Shown here: one piece after another, positions 49,783 to 58,398 of the stretch | Layout: each line of letters starts with the position of its first letter | How positions within the stretch are numbered: position 1 is the first letter of the stretch | Assembly (NCBI GenBank): GCA_011053005.1 | Contig: DRHW01000002.1 | Location: forward strand, 186,001-250,000 | DNA from: Methylophaga sp. | Lineage (GTDB): Bacteria; Pseudomonadota; Gammaproteobacteria; Nitrosococcales; Methylophagaceae | Direction: 5' to 3' | Length of the DNA: 64,000 nt | The notes under the pieces: model-generated | Databases searched by the model: none | Seen by the model: the letters and a program-made list of their open reading frames with translations, nothing else | Told to the model about the DNA's origin: nothing | Translations under genes and position numbers: made by a program

Positions 49783-51165
49783 CTATACCTCCCACTCCCC
49801 CCCTAAAACTTTAAAGAGGTTAATACTATTGCTCAGTAATATCTGTTTAAGTTGAACTAAAACCTGTTCTGCATCAAACATGCCTCGTTGCGCATCAAGC
49901 AATTCAAGGTAGTTTGCTATCCCGCTGTCGTAGCGACGTGTTGCCAGCCTTAAGCGCTCTCGTTCTACCTCAAAGACTTTATTTTGTGCCTCTATTTGCT
50001 TATCAAGTTGCATTCTAGCTACTAAGATATTTGAAACCTCGCTAAAAGCAGTTTGAATTACTTTTTCGTATTCAGCTATAGCGATATTTTTTCGTACTTT
50101 GACTAAGTCTAAATTAGATTGATTCCTACTATAATTAAAAATGGGAATTGTTAATTGAGGTGCGAAGCTCCATGATTGATCCGCGCCACCACTAAACAAT
50201 TGAGAGAAGCTATTACTGATTAACCCAATGTTAGTGGTGAGTTGTATGCGTGGAAAAAATGCAGCTTTTGCTGCTCCAATATTAGCGTTAGCTGCTTTCA
50301 ATCTGTGTTCCGCAGCTCGAATATCAGGCCGTCGCTCTATGAGATCTGATGGCACTCCAACGGGCAAAGCAGAAAATTTCAAAGTAGCCAGTGACTCACT
50401 TGCTGCCAATTTCATCGTTTGATCGCCCACAAGCAAATTTAAGGTATTCATTGCTTGTAATTGCTCTCTTTTTAAGGCTGCAAGACTAGCGCGTACCGTT
50501 TCGAGTTGTAGCTCTGCAGTTTTAAGATCAATTGTCGTATCTATGCCGGCAGAAAAGCGGCGATTAATGCGGGCAAGTCCAACTTCCCGTGAGAGCATTG
50601 TCTCTTGAGTAATCCTAAGTCTTTCGGTCAGTGAACGTACATTTAGATAGTTGACGGCAACCTCTGCAATTAAGCTAGTGCGAGTCGTTTGCTGGGCCTC
50701 TTCAGTTGCAAAATATTCTTCTAATGCTGCATTTGAAAGACTTTTTACACGTCCAAATAAGTCTAATTCAAAATTGCTCATGCCTAAGCCAACACGATAT
50801 AAACTTGCTTTGGAAGATTGCCCTCCAGATAAAAGTGTACGGCTACGCTCATAATCAGCAGTGCCGTTTATTGTTGGCAGTGTGTCGGAGCGCTGTATAC
50901 CATACTGGGCTCTGGCCTCTTCGATGCGTAAAACTGAGATTTTGTAGTCTCGGTTATTCTTTAAAGAGGCTTTAATAAATCGCTGCAACTCGGGATCTAT
51001 AAAGTACTGTTGCCAGCTATTTGGCATACTAAGGTTATCTGCTTCTTGCGTTGCTGGATAGTTCGCAGGTGCCGGTGAGATAGGTTGTACATATTCAGGT
51101 ATTAATGAACATGCAGTTAGGTTCAATCCAAAAAGCAAAATACTACACTTTAGTGCTGTTTTCAT
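49783..51165 (-). CDS. RND efflux outer-membrane lipoprotein (OprM/TolC type)
   Basis: The 460 residues have a lipoprotein signal (lipobox LNLTAC, Cys 19) and two outer-membrane efflux repeats of the NodT type: SWQQYFIDPELQRFIKASLKNNRDYKI, YRVGLGMSNFELDLFGRVKSL, LNLLVG, VGVPSDLIERRPDIRAAEHRLKAANANIGAAKAAFFPRIQL (broken here only by description) and GIANYLELLDAQRGMFDAEQ. It forms the trimeric exit duct of the pump. The start overlaps the RND gene by 4 bases. Confidence 0.93.
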   Translation of the reverse strand: MKTALKCSILLFGLNLTACSLIPEYVQPISPAPANYPATQEADNLSMPNSWQQYFIDPELQRFIKASLKNNRDYKISVLRIEEARAQYGIQRSDTLPTINGTADYERSRTLLSGGQSSKASLYRVGLGMSNFELDLFGRVKSLSNAALEEYFATEEAQQTTRTSLIAEVAVNYLNVRSLTERLRITQETMLSREVGLARINRRFSAGIDTTIDLKTAELQLETVRASLAALKREQLQAMNTLNLLVGDQTMKLAASESLATLKFSALPVGVPSDLIERRPDIRAAEHRLKAANANIGAAKAAFFPRIQLTTNIGLISNSFSQLFSGGADQSWSFAPQLTIPIFNYSRNQSNLDLVKVRKNIAIAEYEKVIQTAFSEVSNILVARMQLDKQIEAQNKVFEVERERLRLATRRYDSGIANYLELLDAQRGMFDAEQVLVQLKQILLSNSINLFKVLGGEWEV

Positions 51166-54100
51166 GGGAGGTCGCTTTCTTGTTTTTTCGGCCTTTTAAG
51201 ATAATGACCAACAGTTGTAAAAAATAAAGGCACTAGAAAAATGGCCAATAAAGTAGCAGTGATTATTCCACCTAACACACCAGTACCAATTGCAGCTTGC
51301 GCTCCAGATGCCGCTCCTGTAGCGACAGCTAGTGGTAAAACTCCTACTCCAAATGCAAGAGATGTCATGATGATAGGGCGCAAGCGCAACCGGGCAGCTT
51401 CAAGCGTTGCTTCAATGACTCCCATGCCCTCATTGAAGTTATTTTTGGCAAACTCTACAATTAGAATGGCATTTTTAGCAGATAAACCTATCGTTGCAAT
51501 CAAGCCAACCTTGAAATAGATGTCATTAGGCATGCCCCTTAACGTCACCCCTAATAGTGCCCCTAGGACACCTAATGGAATTACAAGAATAACTGCAAAC
51601 GGAATCAACCAACTTTCATAAAGGGCAGCAAGCGCTAAGAATACAATTAGAATTGATAAACCAAACAAGATTGGTGCCTGAGCTCCTGAAATTTGTTCCT
51701 CATATGACTGGCCAGACCAGTCAAACCCCACGCCACTCTTTAAGGTAGAGGCAATCCGTTCAATCTCACTCATCGCTTCACCACTGCTATGACCTGCGGC
51801 AGCGTTACCATTGATAGTGAATGATGGAAAACCGTTATATCTTGTTAGTTGAGGTAACCCTACAGTCCACTCCATTGTAACGAAAGCAGCTACTGGCACA
51901 AGATTGCCACTGCTACTTTTCACTCTCAAGTTCCTTACATCATCAATGTTAAGTCTATTTTTGCCATCTGCTTGCACAATCACTCGACGAATTTGAGAGC
52001 CATGCATAAAATCACCGATGTATTCTGAACCAAACATAGTGGATAAAGTAGCGTTAATTTCATCCATTGTGATGCCTAGCGCCATGGCTTTGGGCCGGTC
52101 AATATCCAAATTAATAAGTGGAGCCTCACCAAGTCCGGCGAAAGTAACGTCTGTTAAAACAGGATTTTTAGCTCCATCCGCTAACAACTTGTCCCTAGCT
52201 TCTGCAAGCACTTTAAGACCGACTCCAGCCCTGTCTTGTAACCGCAAATCAAATCCATTTGATGAGCCAAGTTCAGGTAAGGGTGGTGTATTGATTGCAA
52301 AAACCGTAAGATTATTCCTGCCATAAAAATGGCTATTCACGCGGGCGACAATAGATTGAACTTGTTTTTCAGCGCCTTTGCGCTCACTCCAATCTTTTAG
52401 TGTTACAAATATCATTCCACTGCTTGGACTACTACCATAGTTGCTAAAACCACCAACCTCATAAGCATATGCGACTGGCTCATTTTCTAGTAAGTATTTT
52501 CCAACTTCACCTAGTGCGACTTGTGTTTCTTTCATCGTAGCGCCTTCTGGAAGCATAACCATGACCATGAAGTCACCTTGATCTTCATCTGGTAGAAATG
52601 CAGTTGGTAATTTCATAAACATCATCACTACGGCAATAACGATTAGTCCATATACAAAAAACCATCGCAGAGGACGCTTTAATATTTTGCCTATGCTACG
52701 TTCATAACGTTTGTTGAAAGAGACAAAGCTACGGTTGAACCATCCAAAAAACCCCGTTTTTTCGTGGTGTTCTTTATGTATTGGTTTCAGTAAAGTAGCG
52801 CATAATGCTGGCGTTAGCGATAGTGCCAAGAAGGCGGAGAATGCAATCGACACGGCAAGTGTTAATGCAAATTGACGGTAAATATTACCAACAGCACCAC
52901 TAAAGAACGCCATTGGCAAAAATACTGAAGTAAGTATTACTGTGATACCAATAATAGCCCCACTAATCTGTTTCATTGCTTTCATCGTCGCTTGGAAAGG
53001 GGGTAGTTCCTCTTCAACCATAATGCGTTCCACATTTTCCACTACTACAATTGCATCATCCACAATAATCCCTATGGCCAACACCATCCCAAACATGGTG
53101 AGCACGTTTATTGAAAAACCAAATAGATACATCACGGCAAATGTACCCAATAGTGCAATAGGCACGACTATAGTAGGAATTAGTGTGGCCCTAAAATTCT
53201 GCATAAAAAGATACATAACGAGGAATACCAGAGCGATTGCCTCAAGCAGTGTATGTACGACTTTTTCAATAGAAATTTGAACAAAGGAAGAAGTATCATA
53301 TGGGATTTGATAACTGACCCCAGTTGGGAAGTATCGACTCAATTCATCCATAGTCGTCTTGATACGTTTAACTGTTGCTACAGCGTTTGAACCAGGGGCC
53401 ATCTTAATTGCAAGACCTGCAGCATTATTTCCATTCACTCGCGAGGAAATACTATAGTCACTTCCACCATATTCAATTCGAGCAACTTCTTTTAAAGTAA
53501 TTACTGAACCATCACTTTTAGTCCGTAATGGAATATTTTCAAAGTCTTCAGGTGTTATTAAAGTACTATCTGCCATAATATTGGCACTGATAGTTGCATT
53601 TTCAGGCACTCCTCCCGTTCCAATTTCTCCAACTGTCACGCGCGCATTATGGCTTCGGATTGCAGAAAGAATATCCGATGTAGAAAAATTAAGAGATGTC
53701 AGCTTTGCTGGATCTAACCATATCCGCATTGCATACTCAGGACTAAATGATTGGACTTTACCTACGCCCTCTACTCTTCGTAACGCTTGGAGGACATTTG
53801 AGGATAAAATTTCACCTAACTCAATTTCAGTTAGCCGATTATTCTCTGATGTGATGGATACAACCATTTGAATGCTATCTACAGACTTCTCTACTGAAAT
53901 ACCATTTCGTCGAACTACCTCTGGCAATCTTGCTTCAACTGTTTTCAAGCGATTTTGTACTTCAATAGCGGCAAGATCTGAATTTGCACCCTGCCGAAAA
54001 GTTAGGCTAATGGATGCCGAACTTGGGCTGCTACTAGCAGATGTATACATTAAATTTGGTGCACCGTTCATTTCCCGCTCAATCACAGCTGTAACGGTTT

Positions 54101-54275
54101 CTTCAACAACACGTGCTGAAGCTCCCGGATATGAAGCACTAACATTTATTACAGGCGGTGCAATATCTGGATATTGCGCCACGGGCAAACCTTGTATAGC
54201 AAGCAAGCCTGCGAGGATAATAAGCAGTGAAATTACCCATGCAAAAACCGGGCGTTTAATAAAAAAACTAGCCAT
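51162..54275 (-). CDS. RND multidrug efflux transporter, AcrB/MexB (HAE1) type
   Basis: The 1037 residues match the length of AcrB. There are twelve membrane helices in two halves, with the proton-relay Asp pair in GIIVDDAIVVVENVER (helix 4) and the Lys in TIGLSAKNAILIVEFAK (helix 10). Porter-domain segments LPVAQYPDIAPPVINVSASYPGA and MVMVMLPEGATMKETQVAL are typical. It takes drugs or other amphiphiles from the periplasm and inner membrane, exchanging for protons. It lies between the adaptor and outer-membrane genes. Substrates cannot be told from sequence. Confidence 0.95.
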   Translation of the reverse strand: MASFFIKRPVFAWVISLLIILAGLLAIQGLPVAQYPDIAPPVINVSASYPGASARVVEETVTAVIEREMNGAPNLMYTSASSSPSSASISLTFRQGANSDLAAIEVQNRLKTVEARLPEVVRRNGISVEKSVDSIQMVVSITSENNRLTEIELGEILSSNVLQALRRVEGVGKVQSFSPEYAMRIWLDPAKLTSLNFSTSDILSAIRSHNARVTVGEIGTGGVPENATISANIMADSTLITPEDFENIPLRTKSDGSVITLKEVARIEYGGSDYSISSRVNGNNAAGLAIKMAPGSNAVATVKRIKTTMDELSRYFPTGVSYQIPYDTSSFVQISIEKVVHTLLEAIALVFLVMYLFMQNFRATLIPTIVVPIALLGTFAVMYLFGFSINVLTMFGMVLAIGIIVDDAIVVVENVERIMVEEELPPFQATMKAMKQISGAIIGITVILTSVFLPMAFFSGAVGNIYRQFALTLAVSIAFSAFLALSLTPALCATLLKPIHKEHHEKTGFFGWFNRSFVSFNKRYERSIGKILKRPLRWFFVYGLIVIAVVMMFMKLPTAFLPDEDQGDFMVMVMLPEGATMKETQVALGEVGKYLLENEPVAYAYEVGGFSNYGSSPSSGMIFVTLKDWSERKGAEKQVQSIVARVNSHFYGRNNLTVFAINTPPLPELGSSNGFDLRLQDRAGVGLKVLAEARDKLLADGAKNPVLTDVTFAGLGEAPLINLDIDRPKAMALGITMDEINATLSTMFGSEYIGDFMHGSQIRRVIVQADGKNRLNIDDVRNLRVKSSSGNLVPVAAFVTMEWTVGLPQLTRYNGFPSFTINGNAAAGHSSGEAMSEIERIASTLKSGVGFDWSGQSYEEQISGAQAPILFGLSILIVFLALAALYESWLIPFAVILVIPLGVLGALLGVTLRGMPNDIYFKVGLIATIGLSAKNAILIVEFAKNNFNEGMGVIEATLEAARLRLRPIIMTSLAFGVGVLPLAVATGAASGAQAAIGTGVLGGIITATLLAIFLVPLFFTTVGHYLKRPKKQESDLP

Positions 54276-54312
54276 ATATTTCTCAGTTAAATAGATTTTA
54301 AGGAGTGTTTGG

Positions 54313-55443
54313 CTAGTTAGCCACTTTGACTAGAGTGCCAGGCGCTAACATTCTAGGGTTGGATGTTATGACTCTTTCACCGCCTTTAAGTCCGCTAGTT
54401 ACAATCCAGTTATTTCCCACCAAACCATCCGCGGTTACAGTGACGCTGGCCACCTTGTTATCCTTATTGATCACCAACACACTGGCGCCACCAGCCGTAC
54501 GAATAAGTGCATCACGAGGAACCCGAGCAGTATTATTCTTAAACCCTTGATCAAAACGTACTTGTACATAAGCACCTGGCAATAGTTCATGCTCTGAATT
54601 ATCAAATAGAGCACGCATAGCAACAGTATCTGTACTAATATCTACAGCTTGGTCTGAAAAGAACAACTTTCCAGGTTTACTGTACTTAGAACCATCTGGA
54701 AAAATTATGTCAACTTTGATGTTCTTTAGTGCGATGGCGCCAGCCTCACCAGATTTAACTGCACGTTGCATTGCCATCACATCTGATGCTGATTGTGAAA
54801 AATTTACATATATCGGGTTTATCTGTTCGACAGTAGTTAATGGAGTGGTTGAGTCTTGTCCTACTAAAGCACCTTCGGTTACCAACGCGCGCCTAGCGCG
54901 TCCATCTATAGGCGATGTAACCCTAGAGTAACCAAGGTCAAGTTTAGCTTTGTCTAACTTAGCCTTCGCAATAAGTTGTTCGGCTTTCGCTTGCAACTCC
55001 TCTGATATAGCGGATTTATAATCTCGCTCACTAATCGAATGATCATTAGATAAATCCTTGTAACGATCTAATTTATCTTTTGCATTAGCATAATTAGATT
55101 CGGCACCAGCTAGGACTGCTGCTGCTTCATTTTTAGCAACTGTTAGTATCTCTGGATTAATGAGGAACAAAGGCGTGCCTTTTTTAACATCTTGACCTTC
55201 TTGATACAAACGCTCAGTCACAATACCTGCGACACGAGCACGCACCTCGGCTTGCCTGTAGGCCTCTAGCCTGCCTGGTAATTCAACACTTATCATGAAA
55301 GGCTCTAATTTAGTCGTTACTACTGTCACCTCTTGAACTACTTCACCTGCAGTTTTCTGTTCTGATTTATCGTTACAACCAGTTAGAATGATGCTAGCTG
55401 TAATTAGAACAATCGTTCCTAGAGTACAAATTCGTCGGTTCAT
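54313..55443 (-). CDS. RND efflux periplasmic adaptor (membrane fusion lipoprotein)
   Basis: The 376 residues have a lipoprotein signal (IILTGC, Cys 22), then a barrel-sandwich domain (EVRARVAGIVTERLYQEGQDVKKGTPLF), an alpha-hairpin (about 100-165), the second lipoyl half (YSRVTSPIDGRARRALVTEGALVG) and a beta-barrel with ELLPGAYVQVRFDQG. This is the AcrA/MexA/TtgA pattern. It is the first gene of the three-gene pump operon and is transcribed away from the tetR-type regulator. Confidence 0.93.
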   Translation of the reverse strand: MNRRICTLGTIVLITASIILTGCNDKSEQKTAGEVVQEVTVVTTKLEPFMISVELPGRLEAYRQAEVRARVAGIVTERLYQEGQDVKKGTPLFLINPEILTVAKNEAAAVLAGAESNYANAKDKLDRYKDLSNDHSISERDYKSAISEELQAKAEQLIAKAKLDKAKLDLGYSRVTSPIDGRARRALVTEGALVGQDSTTPLTTVEQINPIYVNFSQSASDVMAMQRAVKSGEAGAIALKNIKVDIIFPDGSKYSKPGKLFFSDQAVDISTDTVAMRALFDNSEHELLPGAYVQVRFDQGFKNNTARVPRDALIRTAGGASVLVINKDNKVASVTVTADGLVGNNWIVTSGLKGGERVITSNPRMLAPGTLVKVAN

Positions 55444-55496
55444 TTAATTCTCAGTTTTAAGAGGTATTTACAGAAAGCGACATTTTGCATGAATAA

Positions 55497-55530
55497 AACT
55501 AATTAATCAATCACGAACGATTAATTAGTT
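55497..55530. promoter_or_regulatory. operator-like inverted repeat in the efflux/TetR divergent promoter region
   Basis: Perfect 12-base arms AACTAATTAATC (55497-55508) and GATTAATTAGTT (55519-55530) flank a 10-base spacer. The site lies 54 bases upstream of the adaptor gene start and 41 bases upstream of the tetR-type gene start, the ideal place for a repressor to control both. The size is that of a TtgR/AcrR-type operator. Binding is inferred, not shown. Confidence 0.7.
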
Positions 55531-55570
55531 ACTGATATAATATTTCCTATTTTTAAGGAGTTTAAAAACG

Positions 55571-56185
55571 ATGGCCAGGAAAACTAAAGAAGACTCACAA
55601 CTGACTAGAGATCTAATCCTTAATGCCGCAGAATTAATAATTTATAAAAAAGGAATGAGTTATACCACCATGGCAGATATCGCAGATGAAGCTAAAATGT
55701 CTAGGGGTGCTATATATGGGCATTACAAAAATAAAGTTGAAGTAGCAATTTCAATGGTGATTCACGCATTTGAAAGTATTGAAATACTAAAGATGGAGGA
55801 TGGCCAGACTTATCTTGATTACCTATATCATCAAGGTATCCTAGAATTACATCAAGCGATTGAACCCAGTCATATCCAACGTGTTTTCTGTATTCTTTAT
55901 GCATTACATGATGAGGATGTTGAGTTGCTGTCTCTGAGGCAGGATTGGGAAAATTCACGTTTCATTAGAATTGAAAATTGCCTGTTAGAAGCAGTTGCTC
56001 ATAATGAGTTACCCGAAAATCTAGATTCAAAACTAGCTACGTTATACCTTCAAACTTTGCTTGATGGCATATTTTCCACCATATATTGGAATGGTAATTG
56101 CCCAGAAAATAAATGGGAACTTGCCGAAGAGCTATACCAAATTGGGTTTGAATCGATGAAGACGTCTAAAAAATTCTACCCATAG
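55571..56185 (+). CDS. TetR/AcrR-family transcriptional repressor of the efflux operon
   Basis: The 204 residues begin with a TetR helix-turn-helix (RDLILNAAELIIYKKGMSYT, then MADIADEAKMSRGAIYGHYKNK) and continue with an all-helical ligand-binding domain. AAGGAG at 55555-55560 is the ribosome binding site. The start MARKTKEDSQLTRD is close to AcrR and TtgR, which are divergent repressors of RND pumps. By position it should repress the pump genes and itself until a pump substrate binds. Confidence 0.92.
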   Translation: MARKTKEDSQLTRDLILNAAELIIYKKGMSYTTMADIADEAKMSRGAIYGHYKNKVEVAISMVIHAFESIEILKMEDGQTYLDYLYHQGILELHQAIEPSHIQRVFCILYALHDEDVELLSLRQDWENSRFIRIENCLLEAVAHNELPENLDSKLATLYLQTLLDGIFSTIYWNGNCPENKWELAEELYQIGFESMKTSKKFYP

Positions 56186-56252
56186 AGCCTTACTTTGATA
56201 AGAGTCCAGTATGGAAATACTTAAAATATTCGCATGGACTTCCCAGCTTTCA

Positions 56253-56870
56253 CTAGACAGTCTGTAATTCCGAAAAATACGTCTTCTCAAATGTAGCAGG
56301 CGAAACACCGCCTGTATGAGAATGACGCTTTATCGGATTGTAAAACATTTCTATAAAGTTAAATATCTCTGCCTTTGCATCGTTTCTTGTCGAATATATC
56401 TTTTTTCGAATAATTCGCTTTTTAATTGTAGCGAAAAAGCTTTCTGCAACGGCATTGTCATGACAATTACCACGACGGCTCATTGATGGCCTTAGCTTAT
56501 TTTCTTTCAAAAAGGCCAAATAATCAGCACTTCCATATTGACTACCTTGATCGCTATGAACGAGGACCTCTTGTTTCGGTTGACGTCGATACACGGCCAT
56601 CATTAATGCGTTAATCACGAGACGTTTATCCATATTCTTATCCATCGACCATCCAACAATCCGTAGTGAAAATAAATCCATGACCGTTGCCACATACAAA
56701 AAACCTTCGTAAGAGCAGATGTAGATAATATCACTCACCCAATGGGTATTATCTTGTTCAGGATTAAACTGTCGGTCGAGCAGATTAGGTGCAAGAAGAT
56801 GTGCCTAACTGCATTAGGATAATAATGTTTCCGTGATGGTTCTGACAAATGTAGTTTGCCATTGTGCCCC
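56253..56870 (-). pseudogene. truncated, frameshifted IS3-family transposase (OrfB C-terminal part)
   Basis: The intact stretch (56253-56738 and continuing upstream in frame to about 56795) encodes the rve integrase core: NTHWVSDIIYI with the first Asp, LVHSDQGSQYGS with the second, and SRRGNCHDNAVAESFFATIKKR with Glu. These are the complete DDE residues. Upstream, residues resembling RKHYYPNAVRH continue only in another frame, so there is a frameshift near 56795, and the N-terminal HTH part and OrfA are missing. The stop codon lies in a likely terminal repeat (TGGACTTCCCAGCTTTCACT, from 56235). No matching left end is seen, so the element is an immobile remnant. Confidence 0.8.
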
Positions 56871-56871
56871 C

Positions 56872-56899
56872 AAAGTGTGGGCACTTAGTGCCACACTTT
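56872..56899. repeat. strong 28-bp hairpin at the edge of the IS remnant
   Basis: AAAGTGTGGGCAC (56872-56884) pairs with GTGCCACACTTT (56888-56899) with one bulged G and a TTA loop. No T-run follows on either strand, so it is not a simple terminator. It lies just where recognisable transposase sequence ends, and may mark the deletion or insertion point. Confidence 0.55.
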
Positions 56900-56929
56900 A
56901 AGAGTATTGAGGATTTCATTTTTTGTTAG

Positions 56930-56955
56930 ACTGTTGTTTAGCAACAGTTTTTATC
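56930..56955. terminator. small hairpin downstream of tRNA-Leu
   Basis: ACTGTTG (56930-56936) pairs with CAACAGT (56942-56948) around TTTAG, 12 bases beyond the tRNA-Leu 3' end. A T-run follows on the plus strand. The tRNA lies on the minus strand, where no T-run follows, so a termination role for the tRNA transcript is uncertain. Confidence 0.35.
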
Positions 56956-56960
56956 ATTTT

Positions 56961-57046
56961 TGGTGCCGATGGGCGGACTCGAACCGCCATGGACTATGTC
57001 CACCACCCCCTCAAGATGGCGTGTCTACCAATTTCACCACATCGGC
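56961..57046 (-). tRNA. leuU: tRNA-Leu (anticodon GAG)
   Basis: Read on the minus strand, it starts GCCGATGTGGTGAAATTGG and ends CATCGGC-A-CCA, with the GTTCGAGTC T-loop and a long variable arm. The anticodon stem CCATC/GGTGG encloses loop TTGAGGG, giving anticodon GAG (reads CUC and CUU). It lies 16 bases after secG on the same strand, the usual gammaproteobacterial order. The symbol follows E. coli naming. Confidence 0.95.
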
Positions 57047-57062
57047 TATATTTGTGTATCGC

Positions 57063-57383
57063 TTATGGCAAATCAGGTAGATCTGCTGGCGCTTCTTTTA
57101 CTGTTTCTGTCATCGGTACTTTTGTAATACTGTCTACGGTATCTGTTTGACCAGAAAAGTAAGCTAGCGTTAGACTTGTTAAAAAGAAAATAGTAGCTAG
57201 AAGAGCACTGCTTCTTGATAAAAATGATGTCGAGCCTTGACTACCAAATACGCTTGATGATGCCCCACCGCCACCACCTAGAGCAGCAGCACCTGCATCA
57301 GCTCCTTTGCCATGCTGAATAAGGATCAAGCCAACTAACAGGAGTGAAACGACAATATGTAAAACAAGAATGATTGAATTCAT
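57063..57383 (-). CDS. secG: preprotein translocase subunit SecG
   Basis: SecG is the small SecYEG subunit that eases SecA cycling. The 106 residues have two membrane helices (about 3-22 and 56-76) joined by the conserved loop LILIQHGKGADAGAAALGGG and GASSSVFGSQGS. The C-terminal tail is Asp/Pro-rich. It follows tpiA by 18 bases. Confidence 0.94.
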   Translation of the reverse strand: MNSIILVLHIVVSLLLVGLILIQHGKGADAGAAALGGGGGASSSVFGSQGSTSFLSRSSALLATIFFLTSLTLAYFSGQTDTVDSITKVPMTETVKEAPADLPDLP

Positions 57384-57401
57384 TTTTTAAAAACCTAAAT
57401 A

Positions 57402-58178
57402 CTAACTACATGCTGCCTGACAAATTTTCACGAACTCGACGGCATCTAATGATGCACCACCAACAAGTCCGCCATCAATATCTGGCATTGAAAATAACGG
57501 TGCGGCATTATCTCCTTTAACGCTTCCCCCGTAAAGTATTTGTATTGATTCAGCTGTAGCTGGATCATGTTTTGCAAGTCGTTCACGCATGAAAGAATGG
57601 ACTTCTTGCGCCCATTCAGGGGATGCAGACTTGCCTGTGCCAATTGCCCAGACAGGCTCATACGCTAATACTGTCTGCGCCAAAGCTTTAGCACCATTTT
57701 TATTTATCAAAATATCTAATAAGCGTGCAACCACTTCTTCTGTTTGTCCTGTTGCATGCTCTTCAGGTGTTTCGCCAATACATAAAATAGGCGTGACGCC
57801 TTCTGAAAGCGCCATTTCATATTTCTCAGCAACAATATTATCGAGCACATTTTGATCTAAATCTAATTCAGCATATAAACAACGCCGTTCAGAATGGCCG
57901 ATTAATACATACTTGCAACCAAAGTCTTTCAACATAGCGGCTGAGATTTCACCGGTATAAGCGCCTTGTCTAAACTGTGACAAATTTTGTGTGCCCCAAG
58001 ATAATCCTGAGCCTTGCAATGCCATTTGTACCTGTTGCAAATACACAGCTGAGGGAAATATTGCGACTTCAGCTGAAATAAACGTATTCTTCTGGGCTAA
58101 GATCTTACCCAGTAAGAGTGCATTACTGGCACTAGTGCCGTTCATCTTCCAATTTCCAGCAACTAACGGTTTACGCAC
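57402..58178 (-). CDS. tpiA: triosephosphate isomerase
   Basis: TpiA interconverts dihydroxyacetone phosphate and glyceraldehyde 3-phosphate. Motifs: PLVAGNWKMNG, YVLIGHSERR (catalytic His), LAYEPVWAIGTGKSA (catalytic Glu) and LYGGSVKG, with LVGGASLDAVEF. I prefer GTG 58178 (258 residues) over ATG 58208, because AGGA lies 8 bases before the GTG and the family starts directly at RKPLVAGNWK. The longer form would have ten extra residues with no family counterpart. It lies between glmM and secG, as in many relatives. Confidence 0.93.
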   Translation of the reverse strand: MRKPLVAGNWKMNGTSASNALLLGKILAQKNTFISAEVAIFPSAVYLQQVQMALQGSGLSWGTQNLSQFRQGAYTGEISAAMLKDFGCKYVLIGHSERRCLYAELDLDQNVLDNIVAEKYEMALSEGVTPILCIGETPEEHATGQTEEVVARLLDILINKNGAKALAQTVLAYEPVWAIGTGKSASPEWAQEVHSFMRERLAKHDPATAESIQILYGGSVKGDNAAPLFSMPDIDGGLVGGASLDAVEFVKICQAACS

Positions 58179-58398
58179 TATGACATCCTGATTAACTATA
58201 TTGAACATGCGAGATTACCGACTCATTTCTAATAAAGCAATTAATCAATAAACAAATATTTACTACGAAAACAATATATGAATTTAATAAAACCTCAATG
58301 ATTCACTCTATAAAATGAGTTAAAAATAGTGATTACACATAATACTGATCACAAACTATCATTAACTTTGTGCTTATTTAGATCATCTAGGCTCTATT

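Noticed and set aside
56923-57150. 75-residue plus-strand ORF across tRNA-Leu into secG
   Set aside because: Antisense to a tRNA and to the secG end. No family similarity.
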